From Mucilaginibacter flavus (lineage in GTDB: Bacteria > Bacteroidota > Bacteroidia > Sphingobacteriales > Sphingobacteriaceae), in the NCBI RefSeq assembly GCF_030409315.1, contig NZ_JAUFPS010000021.1:42956-106955 (forward strand): a stretch of DNA of 64,000 nucleotides, in the 5' to 3' direction. The translations under genes and the position numbers were made by a program. Shown here one piece after another: positions 1 to 8,388 of this stretch; position 1 is the stretch's first letter; every line of letters begins with the position of its first letter. The notes beneath the pieces are model-generated. The model did not search any database, was not told where the DNA came from, and was given only the letters and a program-made list of their open reading frames with translations.

Positions 1-101
1 AAAAGGCCGCGGAAAAATTCACCCAAAAGAATTTTGAAGATGTGGCTTACTTTGAACCATACTACTTGAAAGATTTTATAGCAGGAGTATCTAAAAAATA
101 G
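1..101 (+). CDS. tsaB: C-terminal end of TsaB (tRNA t6A biosynthesis), partial
   Basis: An open frame enters from the left edge (codons begin at base 3) and stops with TAG at 99-101. The 32 visible residues include AYFEPYYLKDF, which resembles the C-terminal tail of Bacteroidota TsaB proteins, where a similar aromatic/acidic stretch precedes the stop. TsaB is the inactive-kinase-like partner of TsaD in the threonylcarbamoyl-transfer complex that makes t6A37 on ANN-decoding tRNAs. Only the tail is visible, so the call rests on one short motif. The gene is convergent with the DUF5723 gene across a repeat-bearing gap. Confidence 0.5.
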   Translation, partial: KAAEKFTQKNFEDVAYFEPYYLKDFIAGVSKK

Positions 102-292
102 AGTCAAGAGGCAAGAATCAAGAGTTAAGACTTTTGACTGTTCGCTTAGTTATTTTATTGACTCCTTTGGAAGTTGTTTTCTACTCGCAGCATTTAAATA
201 CGATGGCCTGTTAGAGATAATTTTTAGAGTAGATAAATCCGGAATGTCAGCTAAAAAGAGTCTTAATTCTTCACTCTAATCTCTTGATTCTG
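101..292. repeat. Intergenic inverted word-repeat, GACTCTTGATTC family, copy 1
   Basis: The gap between the convergent tsaB and DUF5723 genes begins with degenerate copies of AGTCAAGAATCAAGAGTTAAG (101-139). It ends with the same words in reverse complement, AGTCTTAATTC and TCTCTTGATTC (254-292). The two arms are about 115 bases apart and could pair as a long imperfect hairpin. The same words recur at 4084-4124 and 12102-12302. No gene is seen between the arms. Confidence 0.6.
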
Positions 293-297
293 TTTCG

Positions 298-1743
298 TTA
301 TTTATCAGTTTTAAACAGGCGATTCCACAAACGGCCAAAGAAACCTTTTTCTCCCATCGGAATAAAGCTTGCATTCATAGGGTGTTCAACCGTTGCTCCA
401 AATTTTAAAGAGAATCCCATAAATAAATCCATGCCGGTATAAGTACCCACATGGTCAATTTGGGTTTGATTACCCGCTGCAGCAAAAGCCAATCTACCGG
501 TATTGATTAGTTTGTCTGTGCCGATGAAAAATTCGGCATCAGGTGTTTTATACATGAATTGTAAGCCGGCATTAAATAGTTTTAAATCGTCGTAAGTAAA
601 AGTAACTGTTCCCGTATATTTTTTGTATTGTATGTGGTTGACCAGTCCGGCGGTAAAACCGGTATACCATAACTCTTTTGAGCCAATAAGTGTTGGTATA
701 TATTTGATATCGTTATCATAATCTAACCAATAGGTTTTTGAAGCACTCAGTTCGGCCCTGGCATTGGTTTTGGTAGTAAATGACCGGGGATCTCCGCTGC
801 TTGATCTGAATAGCTGTACCGTTCGGTTGTATATACTGTCTTCCCGGTGTACTGTCGAAATTCCATTTATAGTAGTTACCCCATCAAAATTACTAATTGT
901 TGATCGGCTGCTCCAGTGTATAAAACCCAGGTCTTTGATATTAGCTTGAAGGGTTATTTTATCGTTGGTTAAATAAGACGTACCTAAGTTTATTGATGCT
1001 CCGGGATTACGAAAGGTTGGCAGGTAGTCGTGCGATGTAAAGTGCCCTGGAACATAACTTGAGTAGTATTTACCCCGCAAAGCCATTGTTGCCTCGTCGT
1101 TAATTTGGTCAAACGCTATGTGCGATTCGTCGATGTTGAATTTAGAATATTTAATACCCAACAAGGCGCTCAATTTAAACCCGATTGCCAGTTGCTTATT
1201 GATGCGCTCGCGGTAAGAAAAACCTATCTGGTTGTAAAGCTGCATCTGAAAATTGTTGTTGAAAATATTATCGTATGCGCCATTGGGGAAATTTTTTGGC
1301 GTGTTTCCGTCAAATAATAATAAGGTTTCGTCGGTTACCAGGCCGCGCGATTCGCCCCTGATCTGGTAGGATAAACCCATTTCAACATCGCCGTTAAGGC
1401 TGGTAAAAGCCTTTAGCATTAATAAATAGGCATTTACATTGGCATTAACATGGTTAAGCTTATTGAAACCCGTTTTCAACGCATCAGATTGGTAAGAAGG
1501 GCTTTTAGCAAATAACCTGTTTTTTAAACTGCCCTGTATATCGCCTGTAATAAAAGCGTTGGCATCAAAATTTGGTATTAAAAAGTTGAAAGAGTATTGC
1601 TTACTTGAATCGGGGATAAATGAACGTACTGAAGTATTCTCAAAAGACTCATACGTGGTGCCGGTATTATATTGAGAAAATTGCTGCGCAGAAACGGAGA
1701 AAGAAATGAGTAAAAAGCAAATAACAATGTAAATCTTATTCAT
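298..1743 (-). CDS. DUF5723-like outer-membrane-type protein
   Basis: A 481-residue protein from the ATG at 1743; an upstream in-frame GTG would add five residues in front of the signal peptide and is less likely. Residues 1-20 form a signal peptide ending SVSAQQ. The rest is rich in aromatic, Asn and alternating-hydrophobic strands with GLSYQIRG- and GFSYRER-like segments, typical of a beta-barrel. The layout resembles the DUF5723 family of Bacteroidota, thought to be outer-membrane proteins of unknown role. The C-terminus ends with a short charged tail (NRLFKTDK) rather than a type IX sorting domain. It lies 143 bases downstream of another exported protein on the same strand and may be co-transcribed with it. 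Confidence 0.6.
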   Translation of the reverse strand: MNKIYIVICFLLISFSVSAQQFSQYNTGTTYESFENTSVRSFIPDSSKQYSFNFLIPNFDANAFITGDIQGSLKNRLFAKSPSYQSDALKTGFNKLNHVNANVNAYLLMLKAFTSLNGDVEMGLSYQIRGESRGLVTDETLLLFDGNTPKNFPNGAYDNIFNNNFQMQLYNQIGFSYRERINKQLAIGFKLSALLGIKYSKFNIDESHIAFDQINDEATMALRGKYYSSYVPGHFTSHDYLPTFRNPGASINLGTSYLTNDKITLQANIKDLGFIHWSSRSTISNFDGVTTINGISTVHREDSIYNRTVQLFRSSSGDPRSFTTKTNARAELSASKTYWLDYDNDIKYIPTLIGSKELWYTGFTAGLVNHIQYKKYTGTVTFTYDDLKLFNAGLQFMYKTPDAEFFIGTDKLINTGRLAFAAAGNQTQIDHVGTYTGMDLFMGFSLKFGATVEHPMNASFIPMGEKGFFGRLWNRLFKTDK

Positions 1744-1810
1744 AAATATTAATCTCACCGGTTCTTGTTAATCCGTATAGAGTTTTAAATAAAAAAATAA
1801 AAACGATTAT

Positions 1811-1827
1811 CCTTGCAAAAAACAAGG
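1811..1827 (-). terminator. Weak hairpin downstream of the 529-residue exported protein
   Basis: Read on the minus strand, a CCTTG/CAAGG stem with a 7-base T-rich loop is followed within a few bases by long T-runs. This could end transcripts of the gene at 1887-3476. The stem is only 5 bp, so termination is uncertain. Confidence 0.3.
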
Positions 1828-1886
1828 GTAATTGTTGTTTTAAACGTATTTTAAGGTTTAGGGGTTGTGTATTGAGGTTAAATAAA

Positions 1887-3476
1887 TTACTTTTTTACCC
1901 CGGTAGTATCAACGCTATTTAAACGCATACAAAAATTGGTATAAAAATTCCTATCAGAGGCTGTAAACTGGTACGAAGCCCCATAAAAATTTCGCCAACC
2001 TGGTTGGTTATCTTCAAACGCATCATAAAACGGGTTTTTAAGGTCACGTTTCAGTATTTGTTGCGAATTTTTAAAGTTAATAAAAAAAGCTACGTTGCTG
2101 CGTTCGGCCAGTAGCCCGTCAAACTGGTTATATTGATCTGTTTTGCTGATGAATTTGCGGTTGATATAGGTATCTGTATAACTTTTAAGCTCAGATGCGG
2201 TTGCCGCCAATACCAGGTAGTTATCAATAATCATAAAATACGGTTTTCTAAAAACGCTGAAGGCATCGCCTAATAAAAAGAAAGGTACTTTTTCGTAATT
2301 AAACTGCCCAATGTTGTCGTTGGTCATGGTGCTGATATTGGTTATCAACGGGAGCAGTTTTGAGCCGTCTTTAACCGATACGATGGCAAATTTTTCTTGA
2401 TACCGGGTGGTTACTACTGCAAATTCATTGCTTAGCAGGTGTTCAAACTCCGTTTTTAAAAACATGCCGGTTTCCTGTTTTATTTTGGAAAATAGTTGGT
2501 CTTTCTCTTTGTTTATTCCTGCTTTGGTATGCCATTCCGCTAAATCGGCTGCAAATTTTTGAGGATCGGATATCGCGAAGTTTATACTATAGGCAGTAGT
2601 GGCCGGTAAAATATCTTTCAGGTGATTAACCACAGGCTGCTGATTTGCAAACAGGTTTAAATAGCTATACGTATGGCTGTTTAAGGTAGTAAGGCCGTTA
2701 AACATCAGGGCGTCGTTTTTAAAATTTAAACTAAGGGCGGCAACCGCGGGCAATAGCCTGAAGCTTTTGAAAATGTCGGTGTTTTTATTTTTGAACAGCT
2801 GCTCAAACAGCGGCGATAGTTCTCCATAGTTAAGATACAAGTTGGCCAGCGAGTTTGAGTTTTGCTGATCGGGCAGGGGGACAAATATATTTTTGCCCTT
2901 GTCATTTTTGTAAAGTATGGTTTGATCAATAAGGGCTTTTGAAAAACTTCCCTCAAAAATGTTATCCTCTTTTTTAACTATATAAAAGTGCTTGTTAATG
3001 GCCTTTACTAAAATATCGTATACGGTACCTATCGCATTATGGGTGGTTGATAAACTAAGCTCCCCTTGTGATTGCGCGACTATTTGGGTAAACGCATTAG
3101 GCTCAAATCCTTTGGTTGCCGTAGTAGTAACCAATAAACCTACATCATCAGCATCGGTTGGATGAATAGAGATAAAAACATTTTGCCCCGAGAAAAATAA
3201 ATCGGAGAGGGACGACGATAGGAGCAATTTACGCAGGGTATCCAGATCGGTAAGTTTTTCTTCGCCAATAACAGCTTTTAATAGTGTGTTACCCTTAAAA
3301 ATATCGTAAAAGCCTTTTTCGTTATTGTACTCAAATACCGCCACTGCGTTATCCGGAATGCTGTGCATTACCTGGTTGTTACGCACCCCGGGCGGACTTA
3401 AATTTTTGAAATAAAGAACTGTTATGGATACGGTGGCAGCCAGTAAAATTAAGGTAGTAACTATCAGTCGTTTCAT
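1887..3476 (-). CDS. Membrane-anchored exported protein of unknown function
   Basis: A 529-residue protein with one hydrophobic N-terminal segment (about residues 4-23, LIVTTLILLAATVSITVLYF) that could be an uncleaved anchor or signal peptide. The remainder is a large soluble, probably periplasmic domain with repeated alpha/beta character (IPDNAVAVFEYN; LPATTAYSINFAISDP; NVAFFINFKNSQQ). This pattern vaguely recalls DUF3352-type periplasmic proteins, but I do not recognise it firmly. A perfect TAnnTTTG element lies 15 bases upstream of the start. It is followed on the same strand by the DUF5723 gene, suggesting a two-gene envelope unit. No catalytic motif was seen. Confidence 0.55.
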   Translation of the reverse strand: MKRLIVTTLILLAATVSITVLYFKNLSPPGVRNNQVMHSIPDNAVAVFEYNNEKGFYDIFKGNTLLKAVIGEEKLTDLDTLRKLLLSSSLSDLFFSGQNVFISIHPTDADDVGLLVTTTATKGFEPNAFTQIVAQSQGELSLSTTHNAIGTVYDILVKAINKHFYIVKKEDNIFEGSFSKALIDQTILYKNDKGKNIFVPLPDQQNSNSLANLYLNYGELSPLFEQLFKNKNTDIFKSFRLLPAVAALSLNFKNDALMFNGLTTLNSHTYSYLNLFANQQPVVNHLKDILPATTAYSINFAISDPQKFAADLAEWHTKAGINKEKDQLFSKIKQETGMFLKTEFEHLLSNEFAVVTTRYQEKFAIVSVKDGSKLLPLITNISTMTNDNIGQFNYEKVPFFLLGDAFSVFRKPYFMIIDNYLVLAATASELKSYTDTYINRKFISKTDQYNQFDGLLAERSNVAFFINFKNSQQILKRDLKNPFYDAFEDNQPGWRNFYGASYQFTASDRNFYTNFCMRLNSVDTTGVKK

Positions 3477-3490
3477 AGCGGTTTGCTTTA

Positions 3491-3498
3491 CAAAGATA
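3491..3498 (-). promoter_or_regulatory. -7 element TATCTTTG before the 529-residue protein gene
   Basis: On the minus strand TATCTTTG matches the Bacteroidota -7 consensus TAnnTTTG exactly. It lies 14 bases from the ATG at 3476, so the 5' leader would be very short. The -33 box was not assigned. Confidence 0.55.
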
Positions 3499-3561
3499 GA
3501 ATTTTACCCCGCGGCATTAAAGTAATACTTTCATTTGGTTAACTTAGCTTTTTATATCTGT

Positions 3562-3963
3562 ATGAACAAACATATTATTTTTACAGCTTCGTTTTTTGGT
3601 ATGCTTGCCGTTGTTACCGGCGCGTTTGGGGCACATGGTTTAAAAGCCTTATTACCAGCACCCGAGCTTGAAGTATGGCATACTGCTGTACAATACAATT
3701 TTTATCACGTATTTGCATTGCTTTTTCTTTCAACAATTAAGGCTGAAAGTAGCAAACTGCTTAACGCGGCGTACTATCTGTTTACATTAGGTATCCTGTT
3801 TTTCTCGGGCTCATTGTACCTGTTAAGCTGCCGCAGCATTATAGGCTGGACCTGGCTCATTCACCTGGGACCCATCACCCCACTTGGCGGCCTGTTGTTT
3901 ATTTTAGGCTGGCTGATGCTGTTTATATGGGCTATTAGGGACAAAGGACTGTTGGACGCTTAG
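3562..3963 (+). CDS. DUF423 family small membrane protein
   Basis: From the ATG at 3562 the protein has 133 residues; the longer frame from 3535 only adds residues ahead of the first membrane segment. It has about four hydrophobic helices and the family hallmarks VTGAFGAHGLK near the N-terminus and WHTAVQYNFYH in the loop before helix 2. These identify DUF423 (YgdD/TMEM256-like), an inner-membrane family without an established role. It is divergent from the exported protein at 3476. Its 3' end is followed at once by repeats that partly duplicate its last codons (GGACGCTTAGA). Confidence 0.8.
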   Translation: MNKHIIFTASFFGMLAVVTGAFGAHGLKALLPAPELEVWHTAVQYNFYHVFALLFLSTIKAESSKLLNAAYYLFTLGILFFSGSLYLLSCRSIIGWTWLIHLGPITPLGGLLFILGWLMLFIWAIRDKGLLDA

Positions 3964-4124
3964 ACTTTGGGACTATTGGACGCTTAGATTTTAGGACTAT
4001 TGGACTATTAGATTTTGGACAAAGGACTTAGCCGCGTGTACAGATATAAATTATAAAACAAAAAAGAAGCTGAGTTGATTTTTGCTTTTGTCTTGACTCT
4101 TGATTCTAACCTCTTGACTCTTTA
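3950..4124. repeat. Tandem GGACTATTGGACGCTTAGATTTT words, then GACTCTTGATTC words
   Basis: From the last codons of the DUF423 gene the sequence runs through degenerate direct repeats built on GGACTATTGGAC, GCTTAGA and TTTTGGACAAAGGACTT (to about 4030). A 50-base A-rich spacer follows, then TCTTGACTCTTGATTC and CTCTTGACTCTT (4084-4124) up to the priA start codon. A related GGACAAAGGAC block occurs at 13600-13680. The gap has no gene. Confidence 0.6.
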
Positions 4125-4127
4125 AAC

Positions 4128-6617
4128 ATGTTGGAGTTTACTGAAAATGAATTTGCTGATCGTAAAACACTTTTTGTTGAGGTGATTTTGCCTTTGGCTA
4201 TTTCAAAAAATTATACTTACCGGGTTCCTTTTGAAATGAACGATGCCGTAGCTATTGGCAAAAGGGTGGTGGTGCAATTTGGTAAAAGTAAACTTTATAC
4301 AGCTATTGTAAGGGAGATTAGCGAACTGGCTCCTGAAAAATATGAGGCTAAATATGTGATTGAAGTGTTGGACAACCTACCGGTGGTTACGCCGCAGCAA
4401 CTACACTTTTGGCAATGGGTAGCCGATTATTACATGTGTACCATTGGCGAGGTGATGAACGCTTCGTTACCTGCTGCCCTTAAATTGGCCAGTGAAACCC
4501 GCATAATTTTAAATACCGATTACGGGATAGATAAAAGCGCCCTGCATGATAAGGAGTTTTTAATTGTGGAGGCACTTGAAATTCAGCCAGAACTTACTAT
4601 AAGCGATATTGCCAAATTACTCGGTCAAAAAACGGTAATGCCTATTTTAAAGCTGATGTTTGAAAAAAATATCATCCACATCAGCGAAGAAGTAAGCGAA
4701 CGGTATAAACCACGCAAACGCACTTTTGTCACCCTTAACCCGGTTTATAATAACCCTGAAAATTTAAGAGATCTGTTCCCAATCCTGGAGAAACGTGCAC
4801 CAAAACAAGCCGATGCTTTATTAGCTTACATCAAACTTTCACGAACTCAAGCCAAAATCTCCAAAAATGAATTGATTGAAGAGAGCGGGGCGGGGGAATC
4901 AAGTATTAAATCGCTGATAGAAAAGGAGATTTTATTTGCCGAGGAAAAGAACGTGAGCCGGTTACAGTTTGAGGAGGATGTGGATGCCATTACCAATTTT
5001 GAGCTAAGCGAGCAGCAGACCGAAGTGTTGGAGAGTATCCGTACACAGTTTAGGGAAAAGGATGTAACGCTGCTGCACGGGGTAACGTCGTCGGGAAAAA
5101 CGCAGTTATATATCAGGCTGATAGAAGGAATGATGCGCGAAGACAGGCAGGTACTTTACCTGTTGCCCGAGATCGCACTTACTACTCATATCATCGAACG
5201 TTTACGGATTTACTTTGGGGCTGATATTGGCATTTATCATTCCCGTTTTAATGATAACGAACGGGTTGAGGTTTGGCAAAAAGTACTGAACAACGATTAT
5301 AAGGTGATTTTGGGTGCTCGCTCCTCCGTGTTTTTGCCTTTTAATGACCTGGGGTTGATTATTGTTGACGAAGAGCACGAGACATCTTACAAGCAATACG
5401 ATCCTGCTCCCCGTTACAACGCCCGCGACGCGGCTATTTTTTTAGCCAATATGCACCGGGGAAAGGTTTTGCTTGGTTCGGCTACGCCATCATTTGAAAG
5501 TTACCATAATGCGCAAACCCACAAATATGGTTTTGCGGAATTAACAGAACGTTTTGGCGGCGTACAACTGCCTGACGTGGAAGTGGTGAGTATCTCTTCA
5601 GAAATTAAACAAAAAACCATCCAGTCGCATTTTACCAGTGTTTTGATGACGGGTATAGGCGAGGCCCTGGCCAATAAAGAGCAGGCAATTCTGTTTCAAA
5701 ACAGGCGTGGATATGCCCCGATACTGATGTGTAAAATATGCGCTTACACACCCAAGTGTATCAATTGCGATGTAAGCCTTACCTATCATAAAAGCAGTGG
5801 CAAACTACATTGCCATTATTGCGGTTATAGGGAAGATTCGCCATCAATTTGCCCTGCTTGTGGTTCCACACATTTGGAGTATAAAGGCTTCGGTACCGAA
5901 AAAATTGAGGATGAACTAACTCTTTTATTGCCCGAGGCGCGGATAGCCCGGATGGATTTGGATACCACCAGATCCCGCAACTCTTTGCAAACTATACTGA
6001 ATAATTTAGAAGAAAAGAAGATAGATATATTGGTAGGCACCCAAATGGTGGCTAAGGGGTTGGATTTTAGTGATGTTACGCTTATCGGGATAATTAATGC
6101 CGACAGTTTGCTTAAATTTCCGGATTATCGTGCCAATGAGCGTAGCTTTCAAATGCTGGCCCAGGTAAGCGGCAGGGCCGGGCGCCGGGGTAAGCAAGGT
6201 AAGGTTGTTATTCAAACTTATGATCCGTACCACCGGGTAATAAAACAGGTGATAGCCAACGACTACAGGGATCTCTACAATACCGAAATGGAGGAACGGA
6301 GAAACTTTAAATACCCGCCCTTCTATCGCATCATCAACCTGGATATTAAGCATCAAAACCCCGAGGTGTTATATAACCAGGCCGTTTATTTGGGTAACGA
6401 ACTCCGCAAGCATTTTGGCGAGCGTGTGATTGGTCCCGAAACGCCGCTCATTAGCAGGATAAGGAACTACTATATCAAATCCATTATGCTTAAGTTTGAA
6501 AAGGATGGAATATCCATCATAAAAGCTAAAGCTGTGCTGAAAGATATCATTGTGCAGTTTCAAACCACTAAGTTGAGTAAGGGAAGTATTGTGGTGCCGG
6601 ATGTTGATCCTTATTAA
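4128..6617 (+). CDS. priA: PriA, primosomal replication-restart helicase
   Basis: An 829-residue DEAH/DEXH-type 3'-to-5' helicase that reloads the replisome at repaired or stalled forks. The N-terminal 3'-DNA-binding domain (VEVILPLAISKNYTYRVP) begins near residue 17. The Walker A motif GVTSSGKT is near residue 317, and the DEXH box is VDEEH near residue 412. A PriA-specific zinc region with paired CxxC motifs spans about residues 534-580 (CKIC, CINC, CHYC, CPAC). Helicase motifs V-VI follow (VGTQMVAKGLDF; QVSGRAGRRG). It is longer than the E. coli protein (about 730 residues) because of extra sequence between the DNA-binding and helicase parts. The start ATG directly follows the word repeat. 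Confidence 0.95.
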   Translation: MLEFTENEFADRKTLFVEVILPLAISKNYTYRVPFEMNDAVAIGKRVVVQFGKSKLYTAIVREISELAPEKYEAKYVIEVLDNLPVVTPQQLHFWQWVADYYMCTIGEVMNASLPAALKLASETRIILNTDYGIDKSALHDKEFLIVEALEIQPELTISDIAKLLGQKTVMPILKLMFEKNIIHISEEVSERYKPRKRTFVTLNPVYNNPENLRDLFPILEKRAPKQADALLAYIKLSRTQAKISKNELIEESGAGESSIKSLIEKEILFAEEKNVSRLQFEEDVDAITNFELSEQQTEVLESIRTQFREKDVTLLHGVTSSGKTQLYIRLIEGMMREDRQVLYLLPEIALTTHIIERLRIYFGADIGIYHSRFNDNERVEVWQKVLNNDYKVILGARSSVFLPFNDLGLIIVDEEHETSYKQYDPAPRYNARDAAIFLANMHRGKVLLGSATPSFESYHNAQTHKYGFAELTERFGGVQLPDVEVVSISSEIKQKTIQSHFTSVLMTGIGEALANKEQAILFQNRRGYAPILMCKICAYTPKCINCDVSLTYHKSSGKLHCHYCGYREDSPSICPACGSTHLEYKGFGTEKIEDELTLLLPEARIARMDLDTTRSRNSLQTILNNLEEKKIDILVGTQMVAKGLDFSDVTLIGIINADSLLKFPDYRANERSFQMLAQVSGRAGRRGKQGKVVIQTYDPYHRVIKQVIANDYRDLYNTEMEERRNFKYPPFYRIINLDIKHQNPEVLYNQAVYLGNELRKHFGERVIGPETPLISRIRNYYIKSIMLKFEKDGISIIKAKAVLKDIIVQFQTTKLSKGSIVVPDVDPY

Positions 6618-6625
6618 ACACCGAG

Positions 6626-7024
6626 TTAGCTTTTCAGACTAACGGTAACTCCCTTTCTTAGCGTATTATGTATTTCTGCCACCTTATCGGTATGGGCTAT
6701 CAGGTCGGTAATTACCTGTGTAGATGCTTTGGAAGATATCTGAACGTTATATAAAAAGTTCGATCCAGGTTCGCCTTCTGCACCGAAATTACAAGTACAC
6801 TCTACATTAACTTCGTCGAGTATTATATCGAGTTTATCTGCTTCCCGGTAAAGATCATTGCAAAAACAGGTAGCTAAGGCCAATAATAAAAGCTCGCCTC
6901 CGTTTACAGATGATCCGTAGCCCGATGCCTTGGGGACTATGTTAATCTGTTTAACATCGTGCATTGTTTGAACGGTAACCTGGTGATCCTGGAAACTGCT
7001 TTTTACTGAGGCTGAAAAATTCAT
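6626..7024 (-). CDS. OsmC/Ohr-superfamily protein
   Basis: A 132-residue protein of the OsmC fold. The visible core is PKASGYGSSVNGGELLLLALATCFCNDLYREA, the alpha-helix that carries the conserved Cys of these thiol peroxidases, here near residue 54. The family reduces organic hydroperoxides or acts in osmotic/oxidative stress. The second redox Cys expected in true Ohr/OsmC may be one of the pair in VECTCNF, so activity is unproven. It converges with priA, whose stop lies 8 bases away, and has its own -7 element on the minus strand. Confidence 0.8.
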   Translation of the reverse strand: MNFSASVKSSFQDHQVTVQTMHDVKQINIVPKASGYGSSVNGGELLLLALATCFCNDLYREADKLDIILDEVNVECTCNFGAEGEPGSNFLYNVQISSKASTQVITDLIAHTDKVAEIHNTLRKGVTVSLKS

Positions 7025-7065
7025 ATGCTTGTTTTAAGGTTATGGTTTTATTGAGATGATAAATA

Positions 7066-7073
7066 CAAAGATA
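7066..7073 (-). promoter_or_regulatory. -7 element TATCTTTG before the OsmC-like gene
   Basis: This is an exact TAnnTTTG match on the minus strand, 41 bases upstream of the ATG at 7024. A CTTGGGC segment about 20 bases further upstream may serve as the -33 box. Confidence 0.5.
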
Positions 7074-7196
7074 AATATTTTCGTTGCCCAAGCAGTAGTA
7101 TCCGACTTGACTGAGGTTACTAATCTTTTTCTTACTTACTGTTAACGGGTTACTAATATGCCTTCGGCTAAGCATGGTAAATAACTAAAATCCTGC

Positions 7197-7204
7197 TAAA
7201 TTTG
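7197..7204 (+). promoter_or_regulatory. -7 element TAAATTTG before pcm
   Basis: An exact TAnnTTTG match ending 7 bases before the pcm ATG. If transcription starts about 5-8 bases after the element, the mRNA would be leaderless or nearly so. Confidence 0.55.
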
Positions 7205-7211
7205 TTGGCAA

Positions 7212-7868
7212 ATGGCTAATTACATTGATAACTATCGCGAAAAGGGTGCCCGTAAAAGATTGGTTGACCTGTTGGAAAAAAAGGGTATCCAGGATAAGGA
7301 AGTATTAAAAGCCATTGCAACAGTACCGCGCCATTATTTTTTTGCTGAAACTTTCTGGAACCAGGCTTATAAGGATATCGCTTTCCCGATAGGCGAGGGG
7401 CAAACCATCTCTCAGCCATATACCGTAGCTTATCAAACCGAATTATTGCACATTCGGAAAGGCGATAAAGTACTGGAAATTGGCACAGGCTCGGGCTATC
7501 AAACTTGTGTGTTGTTGGAAATGGGCGCAACGGTTTACACCATCGAACGGCAGGAAAAGCTTTTCGAAAAAACAAAGTATGTACTGCCCGAAAAAATGGG
7601 CTATAAAGCGCATTTCTTTTGCGGTGATGGCTCTATCGGCATAGCACAACATGCTCCTTATGATAAAATCATCGTAACTGCCGGCGCACCAACGGTTCCC
7701 GAAATTTTACTGAAACAACTCCGCGTTGGCGGCATCCTCGTGATTCCCGTAGGCGACGAAGAAACCCAAAAAATGGTAACCATCCTTAAAGTTGCCGAGC
7801 ATGACTATGAAAAGATTGTATTAGATACCTTTAGGTTTGTACCGCTGGTAGGAGATAAGGCATGGTAG
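7212..7868 (+). CDS. pcm: Protein-L-isoaspartate O-methyltransferase
   Basis: A 218-residue SAM-dependent methyltransferase that repairs isoaspartyl residues in aged proteins. The N-terminal part carries the PCMT signature (VPRHYFF and IGEGQTISQPYTVA, residues about 38-72). The SAM-binding motif I is VLEIGTGSGYQTCVL near residue 85, and YDKIIVTAGAP is the post-II motif near residue 150. Length is typical of the family. A near-leaderless promoter lies directly upstream. A GC hairpin with a T-run follows the stop. Confidence 0.93.
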   Translation: MANYIDNYREKGARKRLVDLLEKKGIQDKEVLKAIATVPRHYFFAETFWNQAYKDIAFPIGEGQTISQPYTVAYQTELLHIRKGDKVLEIGTGSGYQTCVLLEMGATVYTIERQEKLFEKTKYVLPEKMGYKAHFFCGDGSIGIAQHAPYDKIIVTAGAPTVPEILLKQLRVGGILVIPVGDEETQKMVTILKVAEHDYEKIVLDTFRFVPLVGDKAW

Positions 7869-7876
7869 GGAACCCC

Positions 7877-7903
7877 TACCCCCCTGAAGGGGAAATTTTT
7901 TGA
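7877..7903 (+). terminator. Probable rho-independent terminator after pcm
   Basis: CCCCT-gaa-GGGG forms a short stem followed by AAATTTTTT, starting 9 bases after the pcm stop. The stem is short but the T-run is good. Confidence 0.45.
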
Positions 7904-7933
7904 TCTGCAGTGCTTTTTGCTGCCAATTAATTG

Positions 7934-8317
7934 CTACCACTTTAACCAATGCATGTATTGATTGAACTTTGTAATGATATCTTCTTCATTACAAATTCTT
8001 TCGACCTCTATCGGTTCATAGGGTTTAGGATGATATGCAAAATGAACTTTTTTTGTTTCGGGATTTAATTCGATGTGCAAGACTTATCTGTTCCACTCCG
8101 GAACCTCATATATCGTAACTACTAACTTATGCATCGATGTATAAGCAAATAGTTTTTTTTCAAGGTTACTATTCCTTATGAATTGTACTAACGAAAGCAT
8201 GCTTTGTAATTGCAAATCGTGAGAAATTAAATCCTGGTAATATACTTCAATTTGCTGCCATGGAACAACACGCGCCGTTTGAGGCTTATATTTTATGGTT
8301 GGTTTCTGGCTATCCAT
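7934..8317 (-). pseudogene. Small gene interrupted by one in-frame TAA
   Basis: On the minus strand an ATG at 8317 opens a 77-residue frame that stops with TAA at 8084-8086. The same frame continues without another stop for 49 codons, to TAG at 7934-7936. The two parts join as one protein-like sequence of about 127 codons (YEVPEWNR, stop, VLHIELNPETKK ... NQYMHWLKW). Downstream codons encode well-mixed, protein-like residues, and there is no good start codon besides a TTG two codons after the stop. This is best explained as one nonsense mutation in a small cytosolic gene of unknown function. Stop readthrough, a sequencing error, or a genuine 77-residue protein are alternatives. I do not recognise the family. 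Confidence 0.6.
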
Positions 8318-8388
8318 ACTATAGTTGATATAAAATTTGAGGGGTAAAGGACTATTGAAACCTCTTTTTTAGAGGGCTAATGATCTAC

